64,000 nucleotides of DNA from Welwitschia mirabilis (lineage: Eukaryota; Gnetophyta; Gnetopsida; Welwitschiales), in NCBI GenBank assembly GCA_051453625.1, contig JBOZIK010000001.1:37706064-37770063 (forward strand), given 5' to 3'. Of this stretch, positions 44,673 through 56,410 are shown piece by piece. Below the pieces are notes generated by a model. That model ran no database searches. It was not told the origin of the DNA and was given only the letters and a program-made list of their open reading frames with translations. A program made the translations under genes and the position numbers. Position 1 is the stretch's first letter. Each line of letters opens with the position of its first letter.

Positions 44673-46659
44673 TTATCGGGCCTACAAGTAGTGCTATTAA
44701 ATTTGGTAGCATGCTCGCTATTCCTTGGACCTTCGACTCTAATTAGTTCTAATACTTGGACTTTATAACTGCTCATATAATCTATATGCTATAAAAAATC
44801 CCTTAAAAATTATTTTGATGAATTTACAGATTCAATGGCTACAATAAACTCAAGTTAGAGCCACTAGGTCAGTAAGATATCAAACAAGAAAATTTATCAT
44901 GTATAGAAGGGACTTGGCCAATAGAAAATCAAAATCATTCATGCATGAAAGTAATTGTGAAATCAAACATTTAACAGAAGAAAACATAACCATTCATAGA
45001 CCTGACATAAATTATTAAATTCATGTAATCTCAAAAACAAGAAACACATATTGAAACTAAATATGAAACTTTGGCATATTGTAGTGTAATAATAACTTCT
45101 TTGGGTTGAAGAGTCTCATGAAGCCTCATTTAATTTAAGAACAATTTACTATAAAACTTGGATTTATCTTTAAATGCATCCTCGATTATTTGCACTATTA
45201 ACTTTAAGTTAATACCATCTTATTTAAATTATTATTTGATTACTTTTAAACTCGTTTTCACCTTTTTCACCACCATCCTTATAAATCATTATTTATTACT
45301 TTTTTGCCCTTTTTCATTGTGTATTTTGTTTTTGTAAATCAAAACATAATTTCTTAACATAAGAATTTCTTATTTCTGTTATTATAATTACTACTTATTC
45401 TTAAATTAAAGAATTATTAATGTATGTTTTGACTCTTCAAATAAATTTTGTTTTTTTAATTGAAAGACTTTTTCAAGAATTAAACTCACAACCTTAAAGA
45501 CACGAGAGCACTACTCTATTGTTAGGACGTCTCTTTAGAGATAAATAAAACTTTTTTTCAATAATATAGATTTTAAAATAAGACCTATAATTTTATGTCC
45601 TCTCAACAATTCCTATAATTTTATGTCCTCTCAACAATTCCTTATAAATTTTACCTTCTCCAACATAGACATAAGTCCATTATTTTTTGTTCATTATCTT
45701 CTTTGACTTGATTTTCCAGATCCTGAGTTATAATCAATGGCTACAAAGACCAAGGCAAAAAATTTAAGTTCATTTCCTTCTTTTACTTAACATGGAAGCC
45801 AAGGATTCTAGAATTCCAAAGTAGAATTGTCTAGGCATGACAATGCCAAATAAACTGCTCAGCCAAGATCTTGCAAGCTTGTCTTTATCACTAAACATGA
45901 TAACTCCTTCTTTCTGCTTCAAGACTATAAACTAAGCACATCACTATGATCTTGAAAATGACAAGGAAGCTATTAACCCCTCGAAAGAGATGGAATATCA
46001 AGTAGCTTTCATTCTTAAAGAAATGATTTTAAGTGCTATACCTTCAAAAATGAGAAAGAAGCAACTAAGCACTTAGAAGACAGGGCAATGTGAAGTAGCT
46101 TTCATTTCTAATAGATAATTTGTTTCACAAAACGTTCATGGCCCCACAGATTTCAAAAGGTTTCAAATTGTGAAGAATACTCCTTATATTTGCAATAATG
46201 GTTTTGTGTTACTTCATTGACTACTAGAAATATATATCCTATTTACTTCTGTCCTCATTAATGTGAACGAAGTAAATCACGTCCATTTCCAAAGTCAACA
46301 CCAACATACAACTGCTATTTGGATTTTTTTGAAAAGACAATCAATATTAAGAATATTTGTGATCAAGATATGTAAAATCTACTTAAAACTAACAATTCTA
46401 TTATTACTAATATATTAACCATCATAAATTCTAATTTCACATAAGTAACCTAATAGAATAATGATATCATAAACAACGAAATAAGAAGCATATGTATGGT
46501 AAGAATTTGTGTTAACTCATCTATAATACTAGTAATGCCCTTCTCCACTTTTACTTTCCACGTTTCACACTCCTATCATGTCTACAAATGAAGGAAGCTA
46601 CTGAACTATACCAAACTGTACATAGAAAGACCAAACTTCAACCCTAAATCAACATCCCC
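44673..46659. other. AT-rich intergenic sequence between the repeats and the laccase gene
   Basis: No gene is recognised. It contains a perfect 28-bp tandem duplication at 45584-45639 (unit begins 'cctataattttatgtcctct'). The rest is poly-A/T-rich. Confidence 0.5.
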
Positions 46660-46745
46660 CACTACCCTTTTAACGACAGACGTTAAAATTCCAGGAAATC
46701 TTAACATCCCCGTTTAGCCCCTCTTAACGGCAAACGTTAAAATTC
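46660..46745. repeat. Imperfect ~54-bp tandem repeat with two TTAACG-n5-CGTTAA palindromes at the laccase stop
   Basis: TTAACGACAGACGTTAA (46670-46686) and TTAACGGCAAACGTTAA (46724-46740) are both palindromes with a 5-base spacer, both followed by 'aatt'. The stop codon of the laccase (46737-46739, minus) lies inside the second one. They could act as a 3' processing or hairpin element, or simply be a recent duplication. Confidence 0.7.
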
Positions 46746-49135
46746 AAAGAGATCTCTTTCTAAAATACTCTCGCCTGCACGCGAGAAAACAGGGTGGCGG
46801 GCAACTTGGCCTTTCATCAGAAGCTGCTTTTTCTGCTCCAATTGCACAGAAGCGCACACGGGGAAGTCCCCGGGAGGCGAGTAAACCATCTGCTGCGGTT
46901 CCGGCCCGTCAAGAGTGATAAAAGCCATAGCCATTCCGATAGACATATGGTAATCCAAATGACAGTGCATAAACCAAACGCCGGGATTGTCAGCCACGAA
47001 TCTGATCACTGTCCATCCNNNNNNNNNNNNNNNNNNNNNNNNNNNNNNNNNNNNNNNNNNNNNNNNNNNNNNNNNNNNNNNNNNNNNNNNNNNNNNNNNN
47101 NNNNNNNNNNNNNNNNNNTCCAATGGCACAGAAGCGCACACGGGGAAGTCCCCGGGAGGCGAGTAAACCATCTGCTGCGGCTCCGGCCCGTCAAGAGTGA
47201 TAAAAGCCATAGCCATTCCGATAGACATATGGTAGTCCAAATGACAGTGCATAAACCAAACGCCGGGATTGTCAGCCACGAACCTGATCACTGCCCATCC
47301 CCGCAGGGGCAGATTGAACGTATTCCGCTTCGGCGGGTCGACTAAATTGAAGGTTTTCGGATGATTCACAGGATCGTAGTTGCCGAATCCCCTGCCCACG
47401 ACGTAGAAATCGTGACCGTGCAGATGGAAATTGTGGCTCTCGCCGCCGAAGATGCCGCTCGCCTGCAGAACCAACTGCACAGTGGAATTGAACTCGAGAA
47501 CCCGCACTTTGGTCGCCATTTCGGTGTACGTTACAGGCACGTCGGGGTCCGTGTAATTAAAGATAATCGTGGGCGCGTCTGGGAAATCGTTCGTATAGAC
47601 GCCGTGAATGCCGAAGTAGTAGGCTTCCAGGATCGGAATCTGCGGCAAAACCGTCGAAATATTGTTGATAGCTGAGTAGACTTTTTGGCCGTCGATGCCC
47701 CCGCACTTGATTCCGGGGTCGCAGGGAACGATTCCGGGCATTTCGACGTAGAAGAGATTGGTATTCACAGGATCCTGCGGCACCACGGAGGGATGTTCGG
47801 GTGAGTTCAGACTGCGCAGGGAGCTGAAAAAGGCTTCTCCTTTGTCTGTGTCATGGGCCGCTGGTAGCTCCGGAAAATGCGCCACGGAGGTTAATTCGGA
47901 GGCGTCGGAAGCGCAGGAGTATTCGAAAAGCGCTGTGGCCGTTGTGTTGTCATAGATTTCGTCATCCCGGCTCCAGTAGGCATGCGTGGCCATGTAGTAG
48001 GAGTTTCCGCATCTCTGGTTTGCTTCCAGCAGAGCATCAACTGTTTGGCCCGGATCGATGACGATGTAGTCTGTTTCGAAGGGTTTTGTATAGAGTGCGT
48101 CGACTGCAACTACCGTGAGTCTGTGGTTTGCTATGCCCAGGAAGTTCATCTGGTTGATTCCTGCGTTTATGATTCGCAGAAGAATGCGCTCGCCTTTGCT
48201 CAGCTGTATGCGCGTCATGTTCTCGGAGGAGCACGGCGCGGCGTCGCCGGGCTGTCCGTTGATGGTCAGCGCGTTGGAGAGTTTTGTGGGATCGCCGGTC
48301 AGCATCATCTCGTCCACTACCCTTACTGGGTCGTCGTTCCACCATTCTCCTGTAAAAAACACCGCCGAAAAACGATGAGGGTCCTTTCAGTGTTCTCTGC
48401 AAACGGCCTGTAATGAGTCCGTTTCTGTATCAATTAAGTTTTTGCAGGGGAAGAGTTGTCTTACCGAGAATAATGATTTCTTCGCGCGCAGGATGCGCAT
48501 ATGGAAAGCCTTGGGATTTCTTGGGTAGAATGACGATGGCGCCGTGGACGGTGGCTCGGAGCCAGGACCAATGGGCGTGCCAGAAGAGGGTTCCGCGCTG
48601 ATCTTGGATTTTAAATCTGTAAGTGAAGTTTTGGCCCGGCTGGATCGGACACTGAGTGATGTATGCCGGTCCGTCCGACCAGGGATTGCGCATCTGCTTC
48701 AGTCCGTGCCTGCAACACAAATAACCTCAAAGAATCAGACAACGCTCGCTTCCTCGTTTTTATTGAAGGAAACCAAATATCCGAAGATACCAGTGAATGG
48801 TGGCGTTGTATTTGGCATTGTTGAGAACGTTGACGATGACAAAATCTCCCTCGCGGACTCGGAGGGTCGGGCCGGGGAACTTTCCATTCACTGTAACGGC
48901 GTCCTGGGTTGTGCAGAGTCTCGAGACATTTGTTTGGGCGAGCTGCAAAACCGGCGCAGCGGTATAAGAACGATCAATGTCATGGTAATCAAATGAACAA
49001 AACGAGAACTAGACCAAGAGAAGGAGCACTTACGACCCAGTCGAATCTGCGGACGGCGGCAAAAACGGGCGATATGGAGAAGAGACAAAGCTGCAGCAGG
49101 GAAGCTGCGAGCAGCACTGGCTTCCGCAGACCCAT
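46737..49135 (-). CDS. LAC: Secreted laccase (multicopper oxidase), last exon disturbed by an assembly gap
   Basis: Four exons on the minus strand: 49135-49034, 48942-48791, 48709-48465 and 48349-46737, all GT-AG with matching phases. The start [11 protein letters not shown]… is a signal peptide (~26 residues, ending SPVFA). Copper motifs: HWHG (84-87, split by the exon 2/3 junction); [13 protein letters not shown] (129-141); HNFHLHGHD (472-480); and [12 protein letters not shown] (534-545). Several N-glycosylation sites (NVS, NAT, NMT, NTT, NIS, NYT, NST) fit a secreted wall enzyme. Laccases oxidise monolignols or flavonoids while reducing O2 to water. A 100-N gap (47019-47118) sits in exon 4 with the C-terminal coding sequence repeated on both sides. 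Counting that region once, the protein is about 609 residues, 571 to the usual final Cys (FPVC) plus a 38-residue tail. Position 545, the type-1 copper axial site, is Met rather than the usual plant Leu. Confidence 0.94.
46837..47300 (-). repeat. 182-bp direct repeat flanking a 100-N gap inside laccase exon 4
   Basis: 46837-47018 and 47119-47300 align base for base with five substitutions (about 97 per cent identity). The left copy ends exactly at the gap and the right copy begins exactly at it. Both encode the C-terminal block from G-W-[T/A]-V-I-R to A-S-V-[Q/P]-L. This geometry is what unmerged overlapping contigs give. A true tandem duplication is possible but less likely. Confidence 0.9.
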
Positions 49136-49330
49136 GAAATGCCCAGAGAAGTCCCTCTAATCGATTGAAACTGCTTTCCGAAGTTCACTTGAAGCAAAGC
49201 AATGCAAACAAGGACACCGGATTCTTCCTCAGCAGGCCCGACACTCGTTGCAGTGGGTCTGCTCTCTTGCCTGAGGCAACACAAATGGCATACCTCAATT
49301 AATCCCAGCACTATATAACGGGATACAGTC
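49136..49330 (-). promoter_or_regulatory. Laccase 5'UTR and TATA box
   Basis: On the minus strand a TATA-like TTATATAG lies at 49318-49311, about 176 bp before the ATG, which would place transcription start near 49285 and give a 5'UTR of about 150 bp. Farther upstream, ACCTAC at 49525-49530 (+ strand) resembles the core of lignin-type AC elements, and a G-box CACGTG lies at 49914-49919. These are sequence matches only. Confidence 0.5.
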
Positions 49331-50310
49331 CGGAAACATCCTATCAAGTCAGTCAGAGCAAAATCTTTCGCTGTTCCTGCCAACAGGGATGTTTTCTACC
49401 CCAAAACCGTCAAAATTTCAGTGTGTTCGAGTGTTTTGGGCGCCGAATTTGCCGGACGGAGTAACTTTCCTGCCAAATTGAAGGGCATGCACTGTGCGTA
49501 GCGAACGCTGAAGCATGTAACGGCACCTACTTCCTGCTGAAGATCCCTCTCACCTGCTCAGCTGTTCTGCGCCAGACGTATGCTCTTCCAAGTCAAGACG
49601 TGTATTTTCAGTCTACTATTCTAAATTAGACTTTATCACATGTTCTTCTCGAGGTCTAGAAATGTGCTTCTCAAAACATTATATTAAATTAGACTTCAGT
49701 TTCATTTGGAGTTTCAGTTTATTTGATGTTGTAACGGATCTGCAATGCCATCAAAAAAATAAAGTTTAATAAGATATTATTTTGTTGAATAGACGTGTTT
49801 TACGTGACCTAAGAGCTCACGCATCTATGCACCGACAACTTTGACATGTACATGGTCATGACATGGTGGCGGTGTTTCTTGGTGGTTGTTATATTCCAAG
49901 CACACGGAATGGTCACGTGAGCCTTCCCACCTTCCACAAAATTTCCATCCAATAATGTTTTTTTTAATACTAGAGAGAATGAAGGGCATTCTTTAGGGTT
50001 ATATCCTTACGTATAAAATATCCTTGTTAACGTTGATAACTTGGTAAATGCGAATTAATTATGATGCATGTGTGGTTTAGCAAATTAAATACACTAACCC
50101 CTCCACTAACTAGTATTTTTGTTGGACACGGATTTCTATTGTTTGAAAGAGGATATCACTTAAGGTAGGAAGTCAATTAGAGATGATTGGAGAGGAACTG
50201 CACCTTCAAATTTGGGTGTTATCAACAAAATCACTTTGAAAGGGAAACACTTCGTAGATTTTTCATGCTTTTTTTCTATTTTGATTTTTCATTCACAGAG
50301 GATTTTTGCG
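49331..50310. other. Intergenic sequence upstream of the laccase gene
   Basis: GC content falls from mixed to AT-rich beyond about 49620. No gene is recognised. It holds the possible distal promoter words noted for the laccase. Confidence 0.5.
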
Positions 50311-51960
50311 ATGAAAAAGAAGAGATTCACTCTTATGAATGAGCAAATAAAAATTCTTTGTGAATATAGTATACTCAAAAACAATTATAGGATTGCACCA
50401 ACAAGAATTCAAGTTGTACAACAAAGCACAATCTTAGATATTCTTAAAAAAGGATAATTTTATAAGTATGAATTCGAGAAATTTAAGGCTCAAAAGATAA
50501 AGAAATGTCTTGTCCCCTTAGTTAGATATAAGCAAAAGTTAAAAACTTTGTTGCCCTGTTAAATACTCCATCAAATAAAAAAGCTATTTTCCCTAATGAA
50601 TGAATCAATGCATTTCAATTCAAGCATAGTTTCAAGAAGATTAAAACACACGGTGGAAGTGGCTTTATAGATGTTGAAGCATTGAAGAATCCATTCTATC
50701 ATTGCAAAAAGCTTCATATATCTTATGCAAAGTATTTTCATATGGATGAAATTGGATTGTTTTATTCCATGGATCTTGATCATCCCCTTGCTAGTCATTA
50801 GATTGAAGATCACCAAGAAAAAAAAACAAAAAGAAGAAGAAGGAGANNNNNNNNNNNNNNNNNNNNNNNNNNNNNNNNNNNNNNNNNNNNNNNNNNNNGT
50901 TTAACAATTGCTCTTGTTGCAAATGGCAAGGGTTCAAAAAAGCTAAAGTGCCTTTTCATTACACATTATAAAATGCTCTAATGCTTTAAGGAAAAAAAAT
51001 TACAAAAGAATGGGGATTTTATTATGCATATAACAAAAAAGCTTGAATGATTGAATTGATTTTTTAGGATTGGATTCCAAGGCTTGATCTAAAAATGTGA
51101 TTATAAGATCAATACATTCTTCTATTACATCATAATGCATCATTGCATAGTTTGGGAGAATAGTGCTCATTCATGTAGAGATTTTTGTTTGACCTCCAAG
51201 TAGAACTTGTAAAATTCAAGTAAGGGATGAATGAATTATTGCTTTATTTGAGCATCATTACAAAAGAATGCAACTTCAATTTGCTTTAGATAAGTATGAA
51301 GTAGGGAATGAAGGATGAAGTAGGGGAGGAAACAATTTACAAAGTTAATCAGTTACAATACATGCAATGATCTAAAATTGGTTGAAATGCTGTCTCAATA
51401 ATAATAATTAAACATTGTTGGAGGCATATAAAGATTTTGCAAGAAAATAAGAATTATTACTATATTTGCATGTTCCTTTGGAAGACACTAAAGAAAGGTC
51501 AATCCAAATTTCAACCAAAGAAAATAGTATCAAAGATGAGTTAGTCTCTTTATTAAGTGATGAAATGTCTATTGAGGATTTAAATCCTCCAAGCAAGATG
51601 ATGTTCATCAATAATTTATAAATGAAGATTTATTAAAATGGCCATAGGAGAAGAAGAGCATGAAGATGAAGATCTTGAGGTAGATAATAAGCTTCATATA
51701 AATCTTTCAATAAAGAAAAAAACTTGCTTAAATTTGCAATGTCACCAAAATTGTTTATGATATAGTGAATGTTAATTGCCTAGCATTGAAATCTCTTAGT
51801 TAGACAGAAACAAAGCTAAGAGAGCTTCATAAAGAAGAATTGGAAAAGCAAGTTCAAAAGAAGATTGAATGTTATTTTGTTAAAAATTGATACTATCTAG
51901 CTTGTAATTATCCCACTGAAATCTATTTTTCAGAAATAATGCATTTTTCCTTCTTTAGCT
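50311..51960 (+). pseudogene. pogo/Tigger-like (CENP-B/DDE_1) transposase, dead
   Basis: An ATG at 50311 opens a CENP-B-type helix-turn-helix: KKKRFTLMNEQIKILCEYS…VVQQSTILDILKKG. Next come FQFKHSFKKIKTHGGSGFID (second HTH, ~50608-50668) and YFHMDEIGLFYSMD (first catalytic Asp at 50745). After a 52-N gap follow TIALVANGKGSKKLK (~50901-50945), ILLLHHNASLH (~51109-51141) and KRMQLQFALDKYEVG (~51263-51307). The second catalytic Asp of the usual LLLLDNAP.H is His here (CAT, 51131), and stops and frameshifts are frequent. The protein would have been a cut-and-paste DDE transposase of the Tc1/mariner-pogo group. Terminal inverted repeats were not found. Confidence 0.8.
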
Positions 51961-53450
51961 TAAAAGTTATTTAAATTCTTTTTTTAAAAAAAAGATCATT
52001 TCATTTTTACATGCAAATCTTCCTTTGTTAATTTATATTCTTGAACTTTTGTATCACTTACTATTTGGTAGAGGTTATAACTTAAATTATAGAGGAAAAA
52101 AGTTAGAAGAATGAAATTTTATCACTTATAAGAGGATCTAGCTTAAGGAGAGGATCATTTAAGAGAGAGTTTACTATAGTAAAAGGTTACTTAAGGTAAG
52201 TATTTAAATAAAGTTATTTAACTTGAAGAACAATTTGTATACAAAACATTAAGATGCTATTAATAAATGATGAAAACTACGTAATGAAAGTGATATACAA
52301 AGAGTATTAATTGGAATTTAAAAAATCACATGTTGTATAGATATAGGGTTTAGAATTCATGGAAGCTTCTTATAGAATGTGAATGGTGTTAATAGTCTCT
52401 ACAATCATGACTTACGTTTCTTCCAAAATTTTTTACTATGCCTACATATTCACTACATTCCTACATGTTGCTTTAAGTTACAACATTGGGTTTCAAAAAA
52501 CAACGTATCATTATGACTTAAAGGCTGAAGTTGCTAACACTAATACAAGGGTGGAATACCAATGACATGGTAAGATCAATTAGGGAGACTATATTCAATT
52601 AAAAAAATATATAGTGTTGTAGTGCATAATTTTGTAATCCTTTATGTCTTACTCAATCCTGTTAGTTAAAAATAAATATATTGCAAATACAACACACTAG
52701 TATAGATGCGAGTGACCCAAACATTGTAAACCCATTGAAGGCACATGAAAGAAGAAAGAGAATTGATTTCAGAAGAAGTATTATATTATTTTAGCATCTA
52801 AAGAATAATGTAAGAAACAGTGCAATGAAATTCACAAATGCAAATGCAAATGCAATGTATTTTAGATGAACACTTATCCGATTATCAAATCAACTTGTCA
52901 GGAAGATTGGCCTTGTATAACCTAAATCAGCAAAGGAAACTGTCACTTACCAAGATTAACTTAAGCTATTAAGTAAGTCGAATAGAATGTAATACAAGTT
53001 AATTAAAAAATGAACCTAAACTAATATCGTCAACCTTAACAAAGGTTGTCCTTAAGGTTGTCTTTAAGACCTATATTGTAAGTGAAATTGTCACTAAATC
53101 AAGAATTATATAAACCATAAGGGGCATGTAAAGTATTAAATAAATGAAAGAGAAACCAATTTTATTTTAATCAAACCAACATCCTGGTTACAAAGCAGCT
53201 GTACCTCAATGGAGGATGCACATCCTAACACCAAGAAGATGTCTCTCTGTAATGAAAAAGGATGGAACTCTCACCCTTCGATCTCCTATCACAAGAATTT
53301 CCAGTGCATTGAAGATAATAGAAGGATCAAGGGAGAGGTTTATTTATACAAAAAGAAAAGCATAACCATCACTCAATAGTTATGCTGGAAATGTGCTTAA
53401 TCCTAAGAAAGAAACGAATGAAAGTTAGTAAGCCATTTTAGTGTGATCCT
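51961..53450. other. AT-rich sequence, no gene seen
   Basis: No recognisable coding or RNA feature. Open frames are short and of biased composition. Confidence 0.5.
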
Positions 53451-53715
53451 AACTATCATGGGGATGACACTGGGGATGATGCCCCATAATAATAGATGAG
53501 TCATTAGATTTTGGCTCCATAGTTAGCCCCGTAGTTGACTCCAAATATGTTGTCATCCTGCATGTAATGGGGACGACATTGGGAATGACACCTCTTTAGA
53601 AAAGAGGACTCATTGGATCTTAGCTCTAGTCCACATCAACATCCCAAATAGCTGCTAAAGTGCTATCATCTTGCCTATTATGGGGATGACAATGGGAATG
53701 ACAATCTTCCTTATT
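53451..53715. repeat. ~110-bp tandem repeat, 2.4 units
   Basis: 'atggggatgacactgggga' (53457), 'atggggacgacattgggaa' (~53568) and 'atggggatgacaatgggaa' (~53680) recur about 110 bp apart. Related 'gactcattagat'/'gactcattggat' words lie between them. Confidence 0.65.
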
Positions 53716-55685
53716 TTTTCTAGCTTAAGAGAAATTAGCCTTTTGCATCATCGATCTTCCTCCAAAGAACTAAGTATCAGAATATATCTGAAATTCCTTT
53801 AAATATTTCAAGAAGTATGTGTTTCCATGATCATTCCATTGAATTTCCATAATCATCAGCATTGCATCTAAACCTATATAAATGTCCTGCAAAATAACTT
53901 ATAATACCTCATCAAATACACACAATTTGGCAGTGCATAAAGTTAGGAAACAACAACTACTCTTTGTTAGTTTTTATTTATAACTTTAACTATAAAGAAA
54001 CATTTCAATCACTTGTGTTAATAATCTCTGTCTTATTTTTATGTAATATTTCTCTAGTACTAATCCATTTGAAAACAATTTCTATACAGGTGTAAGCATG
54101 ATTAACACTATTCTTAGTAGGTGTTCTACAAATTAAAGTTGCTAAAGTTATAATGATCTCTTAATATTTTTAAATGTTTAATGTGATAGGGTAGTTAAAA
54201 ATTGACTTATTAAACTTCTGAAATGTAATGTAATCAAATGCATATATAATGCAATTTTTCATGGTTCTATAAGTTGACCCTTTTTGTTTTCAGATTCATC
54301 GAGAACTTTAGGTTTTGATTTTTAGATTTTTCTTTTTTTATCATCTAGTAATATCTTAAATTATTGTTATTTTTAATTTTGTTAATTAGATAACATCTTA
54401 TATCATATTTTGTAACCTATATTATAATTTAGCTAGCATATTAGAAAATTTTTTCAACAACTTCTTCTTTCATCACTAACAATTTTGTAGAGTTGTTTTT
54501 ATTGTGAATTTTACCTTTCACATATTAAAAATATTTAGGCAAGATTATGCTTTTAATTCATACCATCTGATAATTTTATTCTAATTTTCTCTTAGCATTT
54601 ATTTGGTTGTAACTATGTTTTAGATTTGAATTTAGTTAAAAAATTAAAGGTTGAGCTAGTCGTTTTAGATTATTTAATAAGCATGAGAGTACTTCAAGGT
54701 AATCATAAGTACTAAGTCTAATATGTTAGAATGAACATCCACTTACCTTATTATTTATTAATTATTTTCTATTATAATTCTAATATTTTAAGATGCTTAA
54801 GAGTATAAATGAAAATAAAAATATGATTAAGATGATGTTTTTATGGCTTGAAAACTACAGATGGGTCACTATACTCAATTACAATACTAGGATATTCAAT
54901 GCTTTAAAAAATGGATTACCCTTTCCCTATAAGTTAATCACCTAANNNNNNNNNNAGTGTTTACAATGTTGTTCTTATGCAACACTAAACTAAGTTTATG
55001 AAGTTACAAAGGAAAAGAAATGAATGAATTAGATAACAAAAATCATTTATTAAAAAATACATACTATGCGAATGAGGTAGTTTTTGTAATTTGATTATCT
55101 AACACTATGTTTGCATAATGTAAAGTATCATCTAAATAAATAATAGCTAGGGCTAAATTAACTTTAATAACAATTCAAATGAATGATGCATATAACTATT
55201 AAGAACATGAATTTGACTAGACAATAAAAAGCAATAGATACAAGGTAATTAAAACAAGCCTATTTTCCTTTATTCCAAGTATAGCCTCCAACCACACATC
55301 CAACGGGACTTTGTAGTAGTCCTCTATCTTACAATACGATTTTATGACAATCCTTAGTGTCCAAGAGAAATAAACTTTACAATAGTCNNNNNNNNNNNNN
55401 NNNNNNNNNNNNNNNNNNNNNNNNNNNNNNNNNNNNNNNNNNNNNNNNNNNNNNNNNNNNNNNNNNNNNNNNNNNNNNNNNNNNNNNNNNNNNNNNNNNN
55501 NNNNNNNNNNTAATAAGAGATTCAATCCTTATATGTGTATGTGCATCTACTTATCAAGTACAATCATGTTATGGTTATATAGAGGATGAATTATAGCCAT
55601 TATAAATCATGATTCTAAGGTACGTGACTTTGAAACCTCAAAAACAGTTAGTTATTCTTCCAAAATAACTTCCTAATGGAGCAAG
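53716..55685. other. AT-rich sequence with two gaps, no gene seen
   Basis: Contains N runs at 54946-54955 and 55388-55510. No protein family, RNA gene or clear repeat is recognised. Confidence 0.5.
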
Positions 55686-56310
55686 AATTTACATTAAAAA
55701 TAATACATTTTATGTCTAGTTATAAGTATCGACATGGAAATCAATATTTAGTTTATGATTATAATTGCAATTAAGCTTAATAGCTATGTGTTAGATTATA
55801 TTAGCAACTAGGATATTATAAGAAAATATATTAAAAATACATTTATTATTAGAAATTTAATGTTTATTATGTTATATATTTCTTTGTAGAAATTCATATA
55901 GTAGACTTGGAGGATGATGACAAGTGTCACAATAGCTATTAATAGAGAAAAATATGGCAAGAAGGAAGGAAAATGACTCCATTACATGCAAGAGCCATAT
56001 GGAAAATGGAGGNNNNNNNNNNNNNNNNNNNNNNNNNNNNNNNNNNNNNNNNNNNNNNNNNNNNNNNNNNNNNNNNNNNNCTACTTAAATAAAGGAGGAT
56101 TTATTATTCACTCTTATACAAGTGTCTCCATTTTACTACCTAAGAAATAGTGTAAATATAACCTATAACTACCATTATAGGGATCTTGTGACACATTTAC
56201 ATAACATATAGGAATGGTAGCAAGCCCTAGAATTAATCTTGGAATAATCTTCTTTATTTCAGCTATGGCCTACAAAGGAAACACTATTTGTAATTAGTTT
56301 ATTTGTCATA
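55686..56310 (+). repeat. LTR-like repeat, copy R1
   Basis: Runs from 'acattaaaaataatacattt' through 'attattagaaatttaatgtt', 'gtagaaattcatatagtaga' and 'ggaaaatgactccattacat'. Then, after a 68-N gap, it includes 'ttattattcactcttataca' and 'gcaagccctagaattaatct'. It is homologous to R2 (57430-58200). The gap matches the roughly 70 bp that R2 has at that place. A 100-N gap follows at 56311-56410. Confidence 0.65.
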
Positions 56311-56410
56311 NNNNNNNNNNNNNNNNNNNNNNNNNNNNNNNNNNNNNNNNNNNNNNNNNNNNNNNNNNNNNNNNNNNNNNNNNNNNNNNNNNNNNNNNNN
56401 NNNNNNNNNN

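Noticed and set aside
46737-48349. A laccase with two complete C-terminal copper domains
   Set aside because: The repeated block starts and ends exactly at a 100-N gap, the pattern expected from overlapping contigs. A real domain duplication would be unlikely to break there.
47361-48413. Long plus-strand frames opposite the laccase exon
   Set aside because: They are antisense shadows of a GC-rich coding exon; the minus strand carries all copper motifs.
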